In this document: piece by piece, positions 23,629 to 37,139 of the stretch
Layout: every line of letters begins with the position of its first letter
Position numbering within the stretch: position 1 is the first letter of the stretch
NCBI GenBank assembly: GCA_013365365.1
Contig: JABVXU010000080.1
Span: 62,001-126,000 of the forward strand
Origin: Cruorifilaria tuberocauda
Lineage: Eukaryota > Nematoda > Chromadorea > Rhabditida > Onchocercidae
Direction: 5' to 3'
Length of the DNA: 64,000 bases
Position numbers and translations under genes: made by a program
The notes under the pieces: generated by a model
Databases searched by the model: none
Told to the model about the DNA's origin: nothing
The model's input: the letters and a program-made list of their open reading frames with translations, nothing else

Positions 23629-26600
23629 ATGAATGGTGAGGAAGATGGTGAGATTCGGCAAAAAGTGGAAAAATACACACAGATGTTAAGCTGTGATAAC
23701 AAAGTCGGTTATAGTTTCTTTGTCTCTGTTATCATACATCTTTTGCAAGTCTCAAATATATGTGATGTAATTTAGACATACTGGAAAATTGAAAAACAAA
23801 AGTATGCTGCATCATTATTTTGCGATAAAAATTTGTGACAAGTATATTGCAGATTGGCCATGCTTTGAAACGTCTAGCAAACATTGATATGACACTGGAG
23901 CTGCTCTCGGAGACAGGAGTTGGCAAAGCAGTGAATCAGCTGAAAAATCATGAGCAATATGGCACAAAAGCATTGCGAATCGTTGAAAAATGGAAAGACA
24001 TGGCAAGGAGTTATGGCTTAAAACAGCGAAGGTTCATTTTGAGAAACAATATTTGAATTTAGGAATAGGAAAAACGATTTATGTAAACATAGGAACATGT
24101 GATAAGATGAATGATTTGGCAGATATAAATTTTAGGGAACAATTTCTCTCACCGAGTTCAGAACGAGAAAATTCCATTAAAAAGTCAAAGAATGATAATT
24201 TGAGGAAGCAAAAAAAAAGCAAGAATAAGCATGGAGCAGATAATAGTGCTGATAGAGTTCAACATAGTAAGACTAAAGTAAGTTGTATTTCTTCTTTAGT
24301 ATTAATGGATTTTCTTGCTTCTATCTTCCAGATCACTTCAGTTATAATTTTTCGCTTTTGGGTTGGATTTTTTCTAGTTTTTCCATGTTCATTCTAATAA
24401 GCTACAAAATTATAAAAGGATAGTGTATAGCTTTCCACTGGATTAATTTAATCACATAATTTTTGTAAATCTTGCGCTATTTTGTTTCAGCTGTCAAGTA
24501 ATGGACTAGAAAATGCTTGTTCTGGTTTGAGCTTTGCGGACATGTTAGCCCGAGCCGACAATGCTAAACCATCTAAACTCAAAAAAGTGAAAACTGATTG
24601 TAATGATTGGAAATCATCAAAAGTGGATGTAAATTATAGGCCCTCTAAAGTATTGAATTTTGAACCCACATTGAAAGAGAAAGAGAATCATGCTGGTATG
24701 AGTTCACCTGATTCAGATAGATAATGATTTTAGAGTTAATGGTATTAAATTGTTTTACATGTCCTACTTCATTTGTTTAGGTAGAAAGGCAATAAAAGAT
24801 ATGCAATACTAAAATAAGTTATCATTGCTTATTGAAGAATTTTGTGGAACTGCGTGTAACTTTTATCGCTTTTCGTTGTTTATTTGATAGAAGTAGAATT
24901 CTATCAATGTACTGCCTTTGAAAAATATGGATTCAAATGAGCCAATAATTTTATATTTTTTTAAAGAGATAGTTTGCTTTTTCAATGTGTTTCACTATTA
25001 TTCTGCAAAATATTCGAATAATTTTTTTAGACATATCGAAGGCAGCTGTGATGGATGCATTAATGTTTAAGCCACGCAAATCAGTGCGTAAGATCTATGC
25101 TGGACGTCCTAGAAATGATGTTCCCAAGGAAGTACCAACATTGCAGAATTTATGTATTAAAGTATTAATTGCTAACATTAATTGTGAGTTTCTTTTTCTT
25201 ACAATTCAAAATTATGTTAAATTTTGCAACATTACTCTCTGAGCAGGAATTGGATTTTCATATTTCGAATATACAACTTTTCTAAATCTTTTTTCTTTAA
25301 TGCTTCATGTTTGTGCAAAGAAATTCGGATCTTCGGAATGTTGGAATGTTAACGGTGACTTGTTTCTAAAGCAATTTAAAATATTTTGAACCACCGCATT
25401 TTCACGAAATTTTTTTTAACGCTTAATTTGTGCAGTATGTTTTGCAAACATTTATTGTAAGCAAATGCAGCATTGCTTCTTTCTTCGTATTAAATATTTC
25501 TTTGATTTCATAGTTGCAATTGATTTATTGGTTTTATAAGATACTTGGTATAAATTTCAAATTCTCTTTTCAATTGAAAATCATTCGGCAGTTATTTTTT
25601 CAGCAATTGAGGAAGTTGGCGATACACCATACTTTTTGCTGAAACCAGTGCTTGAGAAATGCTCTTTCAGTCAGCTGTGTTCGATTGAAAGGCGAAATCC
25701 GGTAAATATAAGAAAAAACATGCAAAGAAAATAAATTTTAGTTGCTTGCAACGGCCATAAGGAGTTCTATTTTAAAGTTTGTGAAGTTCATTCTAAAATA
25801 AAATAATTTGATAATTCCTTTTACAGCAACTAATGGAAGATAGTGATGAGTTATGGGAGCGGATTGTAAATCGTACCTTTCCAAAATGTGAAATAGCAGA
25901 TGATGAAACATGGCGAGAATGTTATTATGTGAGTTTTTACTTCATTTTATTGTTTGGAATAAGCGTTCATGAAAACAGTTTTGTGAAAAATATAATTATA
26001 CAGATTGGGAGAACTTTTCATTGAAATGAAAAAGATAGCAAGTTGAATGTGAGAAATTCATATGCTTTAATATTCTAAAGCTATGAAACGCACATACGTC
26101 GAAGAAGTCTGGAACATCTCGGCTGGATAAACTGATAAACTGTATCTTGGTATATACAAGCAATAGTTGATGGAAAGTAATCAGAGAAGGATGAATTGCC
26201 TTCTATTGAAAAATAATGCATTATAGCGTTTATGTGAAGAAAATGAGCGTAAACTGAAACTGCTTTCAACAAAAATAACTCGGCATAATCGAGAAGCAAC
26301 CGCACCGTTAAAAACAGCGCTACTTGCGGATGCAAAAGCTCCACGTGAGGTTCGCCGACGACAGATGCGTTATGGTATCCAACACGCTACTTATCCGTTA
26401 CCGTCTGCTAATGAAATTTCGAAAGCTCGCAAAGAGATTTTTAACAAAAGTGAATCTCTGATTCGTTATATTTTCTATACTTGTTTTATGGAGATAGGTT
26501 ATGCAAAGTTGTTATATGCAAATTCGCTTGCTTTCCATTTTGATATACTTTTGGAAAGTTTTTTTTTTCGTTTCAATTTGCTCAATTTTGGATTCCTTTA

Positions 26601-26971
26601 GTATTTCTATTATTTTTTTCAGTAATCCTACCTTAAGTTATTATTGTTTCAAATATTGATCAGAATTTTCTGTTTCCTATAGTTTTCGATTATTTCTTCA
26701 TCTTTGATTTCCATTTCAGAAAAGTGGATTTTCATTTCAGTTTCATAGTTTATATCACTGTAAGACTAGTTCCCTGACTCGATTACATTGTAATGTTCTT
26801 TTCATGTAATATATTGCAGGAAGCAAGGAAGCCTTGACGAATTTACCTGAAGCAGTGAGAAATACCAGTTCTTCGTTAGGTTCATATTCGGAAAAGAAGA
26901 AAATGGTGCCAAAAAAAGGAGCGTTGATGATAAAAACTCTGAGAATGCTCAATATAAAACGTAGAAAATAA
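23629..26971 (+). CDS. ELOA: Elongin A
   Basis: Transcription elongation factor subunit that binds Elongin B/C, stimulates RNA polymerase II, and can act as substrate receptor of a cullin ubiquitin ligase. Nine exons join in phase: 23629-23703, 23853-24031, 24136-24277, 24491-24695, 25031-25183, 25604-25701, 25827-25928, 26227-26449, 26820-26971; 442 aa. Residues 1-80 form a TFIIS N-terminal (LW) domain with LKRLANIDMTLELLSETGVG, then AVNQLK and IVEKWKDMA. A lysine/serine-rich linker follows, with SFADMLARAD at about 160. The BC box TLQNLCIKVL fits (T/S)LxxxCxxx(V/L/I). It is followed by the Elongin A homology region (PYFLLKPVLEKCSFSQLCSI, ELWERIVNRTFPKCE) and a basic C-terminus with RKEIFNK and KKGALMIKTLRMLN. 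The protein is shorter than human ELOA (about 770 aa) because the linker is reduced. The intron 24032-24135 could be placed differently. Confidence 0.9.
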
Positions 26972-29054
26972 TAGTTATTTTTCAAGTTGAGGATTAGAAT
27001 TAAGTTGAAACTGAAAAAGAAATATGTATTCCAGAACAAAGGTCAAATAACCATCAAAGTGAAATACTAAGTTTAGCTTAAACTTTAAAGTCCTTAAGTC
27101 ACTGGAGAAGTTTTCTACAACCAGTGAAACCTCTTTCTTTTTTAATCCCGAAGATTAGAGAAAAATTCACAACTATTATGATTGCCAAACAAGAAAAAAG
27201 TTGAAATCAGCTTAATCCAATATCATTTCCTGTATACGCTTCAGAATTCTAAACGACGACTCGGTTTAGATAATGTTGATTGTTTGAGTAATGATGATAA
27301 AAAAAATAGTGTTGTTTAAAAAAGGGATCTCAGGTTTAGTATTTAGTAGTATTAGAAATGGAAAATTGTTGGTTTTCTATTGTTTTATAATATAGTTTCC
27401 TTGTAATAGCATTGATTTTTGTATGAAGCAAGGTAATAGCTTCAGAATTAATGTATTGGTTTTTTTTTTATTGTGATTTCGGAAGTGTGGTTCAGCCTTT
27501 CTATTTATTTTTCTTTGAATGCATAGAAGTTTATGATACTGGCAGCTTGCAAAATTTCTTATTCTTTCAGCCGTATTATCGATATTAATTTGTCTTTTTT
27601 GATTATTGCATGTTCGGGTTTCTTGTTCTTTCTAGAGTGTTTGTTGTTTACGATTCATTGTCAAATCGAATTTCTCTGACAAAGAAGAAAATATAGATTA
27701 CCTGCCAATGCTTATATCCCTATATCTGAGATATTGATAATAACAAATGTTATTAGAATGTTATTGACTCTAATAATGGGTTTTTTACCCATTTCAGTAT
27801 ACAGTAAAAGTTTCTGTTGTGTTGCATGCCCTGATAGGTCATTTTTCTCTTTGCTTATTTTTTAAGTTGATAGGTTGCTTTCCATTCTTTTTGATATATT
27901 TCATTCTATATATTTATATGTATTATATATTTGTTATGTAACTATTTATAATTTTCCTAATTATTTGCATCTGCTTTCAAAGAAATATTTGGTGATATTT
28001 TTTATTATGTATTGGATAAATATGTTCTATCGCTTTATTTGCTGATCTATGGATATAGATTTCCATTTCAAATATTTTAAATGATTACTTACGAATCATC
28101 TAGTTTATATCTGTATTAGGCTGACATCGTTATTGTTTTAGAACGATGATGTGGTTGGATATAGTGACCTTGTTATTATGATTCTGTCCTTACTAACTGT
28201 TTAATCTTTCGTTATGCATTGAAAGTCATGGAAGATAATCGGAAAGTAATTAAATTTTTAAGAAATTATAAAATTAAATAGTAGCTATGCGCGATTTCCT
28301 CTGGTAAGTCGTCATAGTTTGCAGTACGAAAAGATGACCGTGTAATAAAACGTCTGTAAATTTTTATTGAGTATGATAGTTACTGATTTCCATTTACCGA
28401 GCAACAGTTCGTTCCAATGAGGACAAAATTTTTGCAAAAATTTCAATATTTACCTCACTGTTGTGAAATGTGTGCAATCAATCATTAGATGAGATTTGAA
28501 TGCACACACTATCCCTCGCTGTCTTATTTGAGTATAAATTTTACCTTGTTATGCCTATCGAACTCCTTCTTGTGGTTCGTTTCTTATGCATAGCCTGAGA
28601 CTGACTCTGATCGTGAGAATTGTTGATAAAGTTTTAGAATAATAACATCTTTTCCTACATAGTCGAGCATATTAGTTTTTCTCTTTCTGCAAAGAGTGAC
28701 AACTGCCTTCATCACTTGTTATGCAAAAAGATAAATGAATTGCTTTCATGTCATAATTTATAGTAAAATTAGAACTCAGTGAAAGTTGTCATTAGCAATA
28801 TAACAACAGTAAGTTCCAAAATTTTCAGGAATTTGATTTGAAAAAGAGCATATTGTTTGCTTGCTCTACCGACAACAGTGAATTGTATCAGTTTTACGTA
28901 TTTTATTACCAATCCTCTACGCTATTCGCGATTTCCTGGTCACTTTTTCGAGTATTTAAATGTCACCCAATTGACAGTGCGTCTTTTTCGGAACTCACTG
29001 GGATTTCTTTCCGTAATTCCTTCGTTTCTTTTAGATTTAGATTTTCCTTCAGGC
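26972..29054. other. Intergenic between Elongin A and the RRM gene
   Basis: AT-rich, about 2 kb. The open frames near 28838-29054 run into the acceptor before the RRM gene and are more likely 5' leader or intron. No gene is seen. Confidence 0.5.
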
Positions 29055-32000
29055 ATGAACGGTTATTATCGGAATGGGCCACGTTTTGATCGTATCGATC
29101 AAGATGAAGTTCCCGAAAGCAAACACACCGTATTTATTAGAGGCCTTCCTGGGCATATTAAAACAGATGAAGTGAAGTAAGTTATTCCATATTTTTCATC
29201 ATAACTGGAAATCAGTTATTGTTTAATTATTTATTAGAAATTTGACTTAAGAAGTAGGATACAAAAAGCATGCTTTACTTCTTCATGATCTAGAGACAAA
29301 AATATAGTCAAAAACAATGGCTAAGTATGGAACTTATTTTCTTTTAGCATCTCATTGTCTAACTAGTTATACATTCACCAAAATGACTTTGTCAAAAAAG
29401 ACAGGTGGATTTCTTTATTCTTCATTTACTTCCGAACCCTCTGCTGGTGCTTTGTACTATTATCTCGAAGTGCAGTTTTACGGTAAAAAAGGTAATCAAT
29501 GGATCAAAATGTTGATGTTATTACAGGCGAAATTTAAATTTTGTGTTATCTTGAAATACTTGTATGTGTTACTTCCACTCTTCTTTTTGGAACGATAAGG
29601 CGGAAATCTTGTGGTTTATTTGAATGAATTATTATTATACATACAGCAACATTTTCACCGAATCTTACTCTCTTGGCTGAATTTTGTTTGTGGAGAAATA
29701 CACTTTGTGCTGGCGCAGTTACCATGTGCTTTACCTTTGAGTAGGGAATTTGCAAAAATACCAGTTTATTCTCTTGGTTATTACTCTTGTTACATTATCG
29801 ATTTGGACTAAGGTAAGTAAAACGAATTGAAGCAAGGATTTTTTGTCTTGCAAAAGTTTCAAAAAATTTCTTTATATCTTCGTTTTTGTTGGCTAGAAGA
29901 TCAATTCTGCTACAACTTTCTCTTTATCCCAATCATTTTCAGGGATTTTTTCGAAGACCATGTTGGGCCGTGCTCATTTGACTTTATCAAGCTTTCGCAA
30001 GATCAACTGAAACTATTTGTGGCAGTGCGTTTCGAAACACGTGATGCTGCAAAGGAATGCATGCACAAGTATGTCTTAACTATGGTTTTGGCCACAGTAA
30101 TTTATCAAATACTGACTCTATATACCTTTCAGTAAGTTTCAGGTTTTGGAAGACTTATATTTTGAGTTTTTTGATTGAAATGGATTTCAGATACAAAGAT
30201 GGTGATGTTCTTGGTTACCCGGTTGAAATGACATGGTTTCGGGACATACGGCGCTATGTATCATATCAGCAAAGTCAGGGTAACAAGTTTTTAATCTTGA
30301 TAATAACATAATAACGAAGTCAATAAATTTTTGCTTTTTATAATAAAATGTTGGAATTGTTATTCAGAAGTGCATATTAAAATAAATGATTCCTTATCTG
30401 AATCATGCAAAAAATGTCAAATATGTCAGAGCTGTAACTTTTTCAAAAGAAGCATATTTTGCAGGTCTTCGACCTGCTAAAGTTCGTAATCGGGGTTATA
30501 GTGGTCGCAATAGGAATAGCTACGATCGCTCGTCAAGAAATGATTACAGGTATAAAAATTTTTATATAAACTGTGAACAAATGCTTATGAAATAGATTAA
30601 GGTTTTCTATTAGCAGCATATTCGTAGTTGTTTTTCATCATTTACACTTAATAATAATTATTTATTGCTGATTCATCAAGATTTCTCGCATGCCGCACGG
30701 TTTTGACAAAATTGTGAATTTCATGCTAAATTTTAGAGATGATGATGATTATGATAAGGGAAGCAAAAGAAAGTGTGCATCATCAGATGATGAGGGCTCT
30801 AAAAAATCTCGCTCATCCAACAGGTGTTCATGATATTTTCTTAGGCGCGCCTATCAGTGCATTATATCTTGCTGGTCTTTTTGATTAATGAATGTAAAAA
30901 GGGAAATTGTCTATTGTCTTATGTCCAGAAAAGTACTGTTTAATGGGTAAGGAACTTTAGCTTAGTTGAATCGTTTTTAGTTCGTCACGATCGCCAAGTC
31001 GTAGTCAGCGTCATTCCTCACATGAACGTTCAGCGAGCCCCGGTAGTCCCAGAAGCCGACGTAGTGAGAAATCTCACCATTCTCAATCTCGCGCATCATC
31101 ATATTCGGCGCCGGCTCGTGAACGTTCTTCCTCACCAGCTCCACCAGCTTCATCTCCACAAATTAAGAGAGAGGTTGTAATTTAAATTACTTATTCTAGA
31201 CTTCAAACTGCTGTAGGTTATATTCCTGAATTTGCATTATATCATCTATTTAAAGTAATAGAAAACTTGAATCAACATTTTTCTGCTGAAAAGCATTTAA
31301 GAAATATGATAACAAAGAGTTAGCTTTAATATGCTATTATGTTTTCTGTCTGTTCAATTTTATAAATTAAAAAGTCCAATTTTTTAAGTTGCTTTGCTGT
31401 CTAAACAGTGTTAATTTTTCTACTGATTAAGAGCTAGATTAAAAATTTTTTAGGCCATTGAAAAAGGTGAAACTCCACCGCTTCCACCACTACCTCCCCC
31501 ACCAAATGCAAAATCCGATGATGTTGAACCGAAAAAATTGAGCCCGGTTTGTTTTTTATCAACAGTTTATTTGTTGTTCCAACATATTAATTTTGCTTGA
31601 AAGAGAATAATATAGATTTAAAATATTGGGCTTGACCTTAGATTTCAACGAACTACGACATATCATGTTAAAATAACTATGGTTTTTTTTTTAATACTAA
31701 AATTAAGTCGAAATATTATGATATATTGCAGATTTTTGGAAGTTTTTGTTATTTGAAAACATTGTCCTAATGGAATATCCTTCAGACTTTTGAAATATTA
31801 AATAGGTAAAAAATTCAAAAAAGGGTCTACGTTTCCCTAAAATATTTCGCAAAACCGTGAAATTTTCTTTCATTTTAAAATCATATCTGATATTAAATTG
31901 TGCAACACGAAACGGACCAGTGAACAAGGTAATGAAAGCTATTAAGTTGTCAAAAACTAGAGTTTTTTAGAGACTTTGTAAAAAATGAATATTTGAAGAT

Positions 32001-35000
32001 TCAGAGTGGTTCGCAGTCTCCCGCTGAACGTAAATCGCGAAAATCGAAAAAAGGCAAGAAGAAGCGTCGGAAGCGTAGTCCATCATCAAGTTCTCCCAAT
32101 TCTGTTAATGAACACACTTCAGATGAACTTAGTGAGAGCGAGCTTCGGAAAAAGATCCTAAAAAAACGAAAAGAAGTTTTGAAAGACATGGAAGAGGGTT
32201 AGTTTACGTATTTCATGTAAGCACTATACTAAAGTGGTAGCGTATGCTATTCAATTTTATAAATTAGCTGTTTAGAATTTCTAGCACGTTGCTTATTGTA
32301 AATTGCCTTTTAAGGTTTGAAGCCTATAGTAAAACCAACTTTGGGAAAATGGGAAGAACAAGAAACGGAAACAACACTATTGCAGAATACTACGCTAAAG
32401 TTCGGTTTAGAAAGCACGGTAAATATTACACGTTAATTTCCCTTCAAAACCTCTGTACAAGCAGTCTCTGTTCAATCCATATCTCAAAATGGTTTTAATT
32501 TACTTTATGGCGCTGTTTACTTGAAACACATGAATAGTTTCTAAATTTCATTTTTTGACCTTTTCTTGTTCTTTTGAAACAATTATTTTTTTTATAGGAG
32601 GATGTGCCAAAACGAGTGCTGCGTGATACTGCCCATCAGTTTCAGTCTTCAAAAAATGTAATTTCTCAGATGAATATAAGCAAACTTGATGGGATTGGAA
32701 TGGTAATTTATCCTATCATTTTGTCAGTTTAATCTCGTTTTGTCATCAGTTTATAAGTTTTTACAAACTATATTTTGCGTATGTTTTGATAGATTTAGGT
32801 ATAATCTATGATGTGTATATTTTATATGTTTTGAGTGTTGCAGTTGCATGGTTTTTATTATCGATTATTTTTGGGCGGCATTAAGTAGTAAGAGTATTCG
32901 ATTTTTTGATATACCTGGAAAATTTCAGCATGCTACGGTACCACAAGCAGCAGGAATTGAAAATTCATTCTCGTGCAAAAAAGGAACCAAAGAATTAGGT
33001 GAATTTCTCAACCCTATATGTTCGATCACCGAGTTTCAGTGTATCTCTCCGGAAATTCCTATACTGATAGATTCAATGCTTATATCGGATTTACTGTAAG
33101 ATATTAAAAACTATTTCTTTTTTGCAGGAAAACAACTGGATTTGTCGAAAAGCGAAGCACCATCATCGGGCGCATTATTCACAAGTGATATTGATGCCTT
33201 TTTGGGAAAACGTGAACAGACTGGTTCAATAAATGATCTCAAAAATACACAGGTTTACTTAACATTTTTATATTGCTTTTTTCTTATAAATATTGTTGGC
33301 GATGTTACTGATGAAAAATGAAGTTGCAGTACTTGCCGTAATCATTGTTGTATGGGCTTACCTTTTTTAAACATTGCTTGATCAGTGCCATCATCGTTGC
33401 AAACCACTTGAAGGTAGTAAAAAAGCAAATAGATTATATTTGAAAGCATAGTGACAGGATGTCAGGTGAACTATCTTTAAAAGAATGGATTTAGAACAAA
33501 TTATACGTTGATATTAAAAATAAGTCATTGTTCAACACAGAAGAAATGATCAATAAACTACTGTAAAGACTGTATTATGGAACTGTGCAGATCTGTTTGT
33601 TTACAACAGAAGAGGGTAATGAAACAGTATTCAGGGACACATAGTAAACCGCAATTCGTTTTTATCCGTAGAAATAGATAAATTTCGTCGATTCAATGCT
33701 TCCAAGCTCTTGCAAAAGAAAGAAGTGAGTAGTAATTGATTTTTTCTTATCATAAGGACTAACTGTAACAAGTAAAAGAGTTGAATTTAATAAAAATCAT
33801 ATGACGGAACGAATCATTAGATGTGTCTTAAGTTATTGTGCGGATAATTATCTAAAAGTCAACTCTAATGAGAGGTTTCATGATGTTGTCTGCCATGAAA
33901 AGTATAAATCGATGTTTTCTGTAAAATGGCTTCAAAAAGAAGAAAAGTTTTGTTGAAAATTTTATTATACAAATACCATGCAGAAAATCATATTGGAAAC
34001 ATAGATAATTCTGCTGATTGGAATTTTTGATGTTTATGTGTTTTCCAGACCACTGTATTTGGTACAGCTCGTGGACAGCAGTTGATTTCATTTTTTGACG
34101 ATGCTGGTGATGCATTACAACCCTCACAAGGAAGTGGGTATTTTATCACTTGTTTCCTTTTGACAAGAGAAACTTGCAAAGTTCTCAATACACTTTGCAT
34201 ATTCAGTTAATGATAAGTCTTATTGATTGGATGATATATTTTCACTAACATGAAATGTTTAATTATCATCATTTATAACTATCGCTATCTTTGAATTATT
34301 AGAGGCATGTAGTAAAGTGTAACATTCTTTCAGTGCCAGTTTTAGAAGGTAGGCTATTTTCCCGTGTAATCAAATATCACGCAAATTAAAAGCATAGTTT
34401 TTTTCATCTTTTCATAGACTACCTATTTTAAAATGCACTAGAATTTTCGCCTGTACTATTGCAGTACAGGTTTTCCATTTCGACAAGTAATGAATGTTTG
34501 TTTGATACATTTTACATGTGCAATATGAGGCTATCATTATAATTTGCAAAGAATCTCCTTTTTCAGCACTTCGATTAAGCTCTCTAACGCGTCAGTTGAA
34601 TGCAGAAACAGAACGTGAACGAAAGCTTGCTCGTTTACCACCTGAAGTGCTTACTAAGTATACAACGAAGAAAAAACAACTTGAAGGGGTTATATCTTTT
34701 TCCGAGAATGATTTAATTTTCTATTCTGTCCAGCTTTTCAAATAAACGATTAGTCTTTGTTTCGAATATTTTCCTATACTTCATGGGGAAAGCTTTATAT
34801 TCTCTTTTACACATCCTTCAGAGTTGATTGCTTGGAAATAGTTTACAGTTACGGAAGCTTGACACTTACAGGCATTTAAAGCAGATCGTGAAACGTTTGG
34901 TTTTGTTACGAAAATGTTGATCGAAAAAGATCCAGGTCTAGGAGATCGTCTTTGGTTAGCGCTTGCTGAAGCAATAAAAGATATGGAGGAAGCATTCACT

Positions 35001-35051
35001 CGAAAAATGGACCATTATCTTGATCAGTTAATCATGTTCATTTCCATGTGA
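29055..35051 (+). CDS. RRM and RS-rich nuclear protein with periphilin/Lge1-like C-terminal domain
   Basis: Predicted nuclear RNA-binding protein of about 624 aa in 18 exons: 29055-29176, 29943-30068, 30191-30279, 30465-30549, 30737-30823, 30981-31173, 31454-31546, 32005-32197, 32315-32418, 32598-32702, 32929-32998, 33128-33252, 33386-33413 (tentative), 33672-33724, 34049-34133, 34334-34348 (15 nt), 34567-34688, 34872-35051. An RRM covers residues 27-110 (RNP2-like TVFIRGLPG, RNP1-like LKLFVAVRF). Next come an Arg/Ser/Asp-rich region (SRSPSRSQRHSS), a proline run (PPLPPLPPPP) and a basic block (KKGKKKRRKRSP). The C-terminal 70 residues contain KKKQLEGAFK and ETFGFVTKMLIEKDPGLGDR, closely like the human periphilin C-terminal helix pair as I remember it (ETFGMVVKMLIEKDPSL). 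Periphilin uses this Lge1-type domain to dimerise and to bind TASOR in the HUSH silencing complex. The silencing role here is inference. Human periphilin has no RRM. The start follows a TTCCTTCAG acceptor. Confidence 0.8.
34334..34348 (+). other. 15-nt microexon of the RRM/periphilin-like gene
   Basis: TTTCAG before it and GTAGGC after it flank TGCCAGTTTTAGAAG, which reads (A)TG-CCA-GTT-TTA-GAA-(G) and preserves phase into the following exon. Skipping it would remove exactly five codons. Confidence 0.6.
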
Positions 35052-35751
35052 TTGCAAATAGTTGAGCAGATAATTAATTATAATTACTAGCGGAACTAAC
35101 TGTTTCAGTGTTTTGAAACAGAATTTTTGGTCTTTTTTTATAAGATTTTATAAGATTATCTTTTTTCGAAATCTATCCTAAAACCTTATGTTCTTCTATT
35201 TTTTTTGGATCATTATTTGGTTTTCATCAATATTCCGCATTTTATTGTAGTTTTGAATGTTGTTGGTTAGTTTCTGAATTGTTTTTTGTTTCAGAATGCG
35301 TTTACTTTAAAAAATGTGGTTTTCTGTCAGTCAGTATTAAGTTTTAGTGTAATACTATCTTACCTTCTTTGACTTTTCTTGAAATCATGACTAAATTGAA
35401 ACTTCTCTTATTTGGTCGTTGATAGTCTGCGTATTGTTGCGTGCATGTGTTGTATAAATTTTTCTGTGAAACGTTTAACGCTTTCCAGTATTTTCATTTA
35501 CTGTGAGGTACTTCTAATGACGAAGTATATCAGCTCTGTTCGAATGGAAATGCTGGTAACACTGAAATTTTGGGATTTTTTACTTTGGATTTCAGGGCTT
35601 ATCATCGTCGTTCATTTATGTTTTATGATAGAAATCATGCTTTTTAAGTTAAACAGATAAGAATTTTGAGCTATGGAAAACTTATGTATAGTGGTTTTAC
35701 GCATCGCAACAGTTGGGTAACTTGAAACTTTTTTGAATACGGAAAGTAGAG
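35052..35751. other. Intergenic, 0.7 kb
   Basis: T-rich sequence between the stop of the RRM gene and the first exon of the small orphan gene. Short open frames here have no splice partners. Nothing recognised. Confidence 0.5.
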
Positions 35752-37016
35752 ATGTGCAATAATTTCGATGGGATTGTCCATTTCGGTGAATGGGAAGAAG
35801 GTAATTTGTTTTTTAAATCAGATCTAAATATTTGTGATTATTGTCAATTTCTAGTGTTACGAATCGAGTCAAAATTAATATCTAATTGTTTTCCAAACAT
35901 AGCAAACATTTCCAATACTGAAAGAAAGTGTTATTTATGGAATTAAATATGCATATTAATTGGACGAGCATGAGAGGTATCAATAAGCGACGTGACATTT
36001 ATAATAATTCATCTTTCCATCATCAGTAAATAAATCTTAATTACAAGACGAAATTCCTGCTTTTTGTAATATTAAATTTATAGAAAAAAAGAGGTTGGAC
36101 CAGATCTTTGATAAATACTGCATATTGTTTTTGAAACGATTTGAACAGCAAAAAATTGGTATCTCGGTTTGTTTTAAATTGTACTTTTTATTTTATTTCG
36201 GAGATTTTATTGTGGTTTATACGAAATGTTCCGTTAAAGAAATTGTTGCTATTGAAAAGAAGCAATTGACAAAGATTTGTATTGAATTGTTAATTCGGCA
36301 TTTCAATTGCTGCAGTTCGTTATCAGCTGAATTTATAATATTTTTAGACGGTTGGTGATTTATTTGCGATTGTAATCAAATATAGTTTCAAAAAGGCTGC
36401 TTTTCGACATTTCAAAAAAATTGCTGCTCGTTGGATGTGTAGAAGATTAGAAATTATAATGCGGAACAAAGGATTGTATGGGTTACCTCGTAATCTCAAT
36501 CTTGTAAATATGTAAGTTTTTAATCGATTCTATGCATAACTGATTTAAAAATTTTAAATAACTTTTGAAGTTTAAATACTACATCTTTTTTCAGTACTAA
36601 GAATAATCGCATTGCTTTAAATTGCAAACGAAATTTTAAAATCAATATATTTAAATTTTCAGGTCATTTCTAATTAAGATATTTTTCAGTTGATTTATAA
36701 AAAGACTATTTCTGCATTCAAAAAAACTTATATTAAATCCGATTTGAATATCTCTTAGCAGGAAACAATATTTTTCAGTACCTTTTACGCAAAATGTAAC
36801 GTATTAGTAGGCTTAAAATGTACTAAAGCGTAATTTTGAATATTTTGAGAAAATTGAAAAATATAATGATATATATTAGTCAGCGAAATTTTTGAGACAC
36901 CGACAGGTAGAGATAAAGGAACGGGAGTTGGAAATATATATGCAGAGAATCCTATTGTGAATGATTTTGATAAAGAAAATCTATTGAAGTATTTGAGAAA
37001 ATTAGCAAGTTATTAG
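35752..37016 (+). CDS. Unrecognised 143-aa basic helical protein, 5 exons
   Basis: I do not recognise this protein. Exons 35752-35800, 36084-36158, 36240-36288, 36386-36511 and 36884-37016 join in phase from ATG (MCNNFDGIVHFGEWEE) to TAG. The middle is a charged, probably helical or coiled segment (DKYCILFLKRFEQQKI, IEKKQLTKICIEFFKKAAF), followed by the basic RWMCRRLEIIMRNKGLYG. The C-terminal exon has a Gly-rich patch (FETPTGRDKGTGVGNIYAEN) and ends DKENLLKYLRKLASY. There is no signal peptide or membrane span. The acceptor of exon 3 (GTTAAAG) is weak. Exon 4 ends with AT in the third codon position minus one; the same phase also fits the first TAF1A-like exon at 37140, so exons 1-4 may serve two transcripts. 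The stop is only 123 bp before that exon. Confidence 0.55.
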
Positions 37017-37139
37017 TTGTCGGTTATTTTAAATATCCTTCCTAAATTTATTTGCAACTTTGTCTTTGATTCATATTGTAAAAGTGAATTAAAATTAGCA
37101 CAATACGCTCATTACATTTAGAAATGTTTTCATTTTCAG

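Noticed and set aside
29317..29811. Overlapping plus-strand open frames of 66-93 codons
   Set aside because: They lie in the intron between RRM gene exons 1 and 2; the RRM fold is continuous when 29176 is joined to 29943.
33386..33413. Direct junction from a donor at 33230 to 33672 in the RRM gene
   Set aside because: That alternative (ACT G|GTTCAA) would also keep phase, but it discards coding-like sequence up to 33252; the 28-nt exon with a GATCAG acceptor was preferred, marked tentative.
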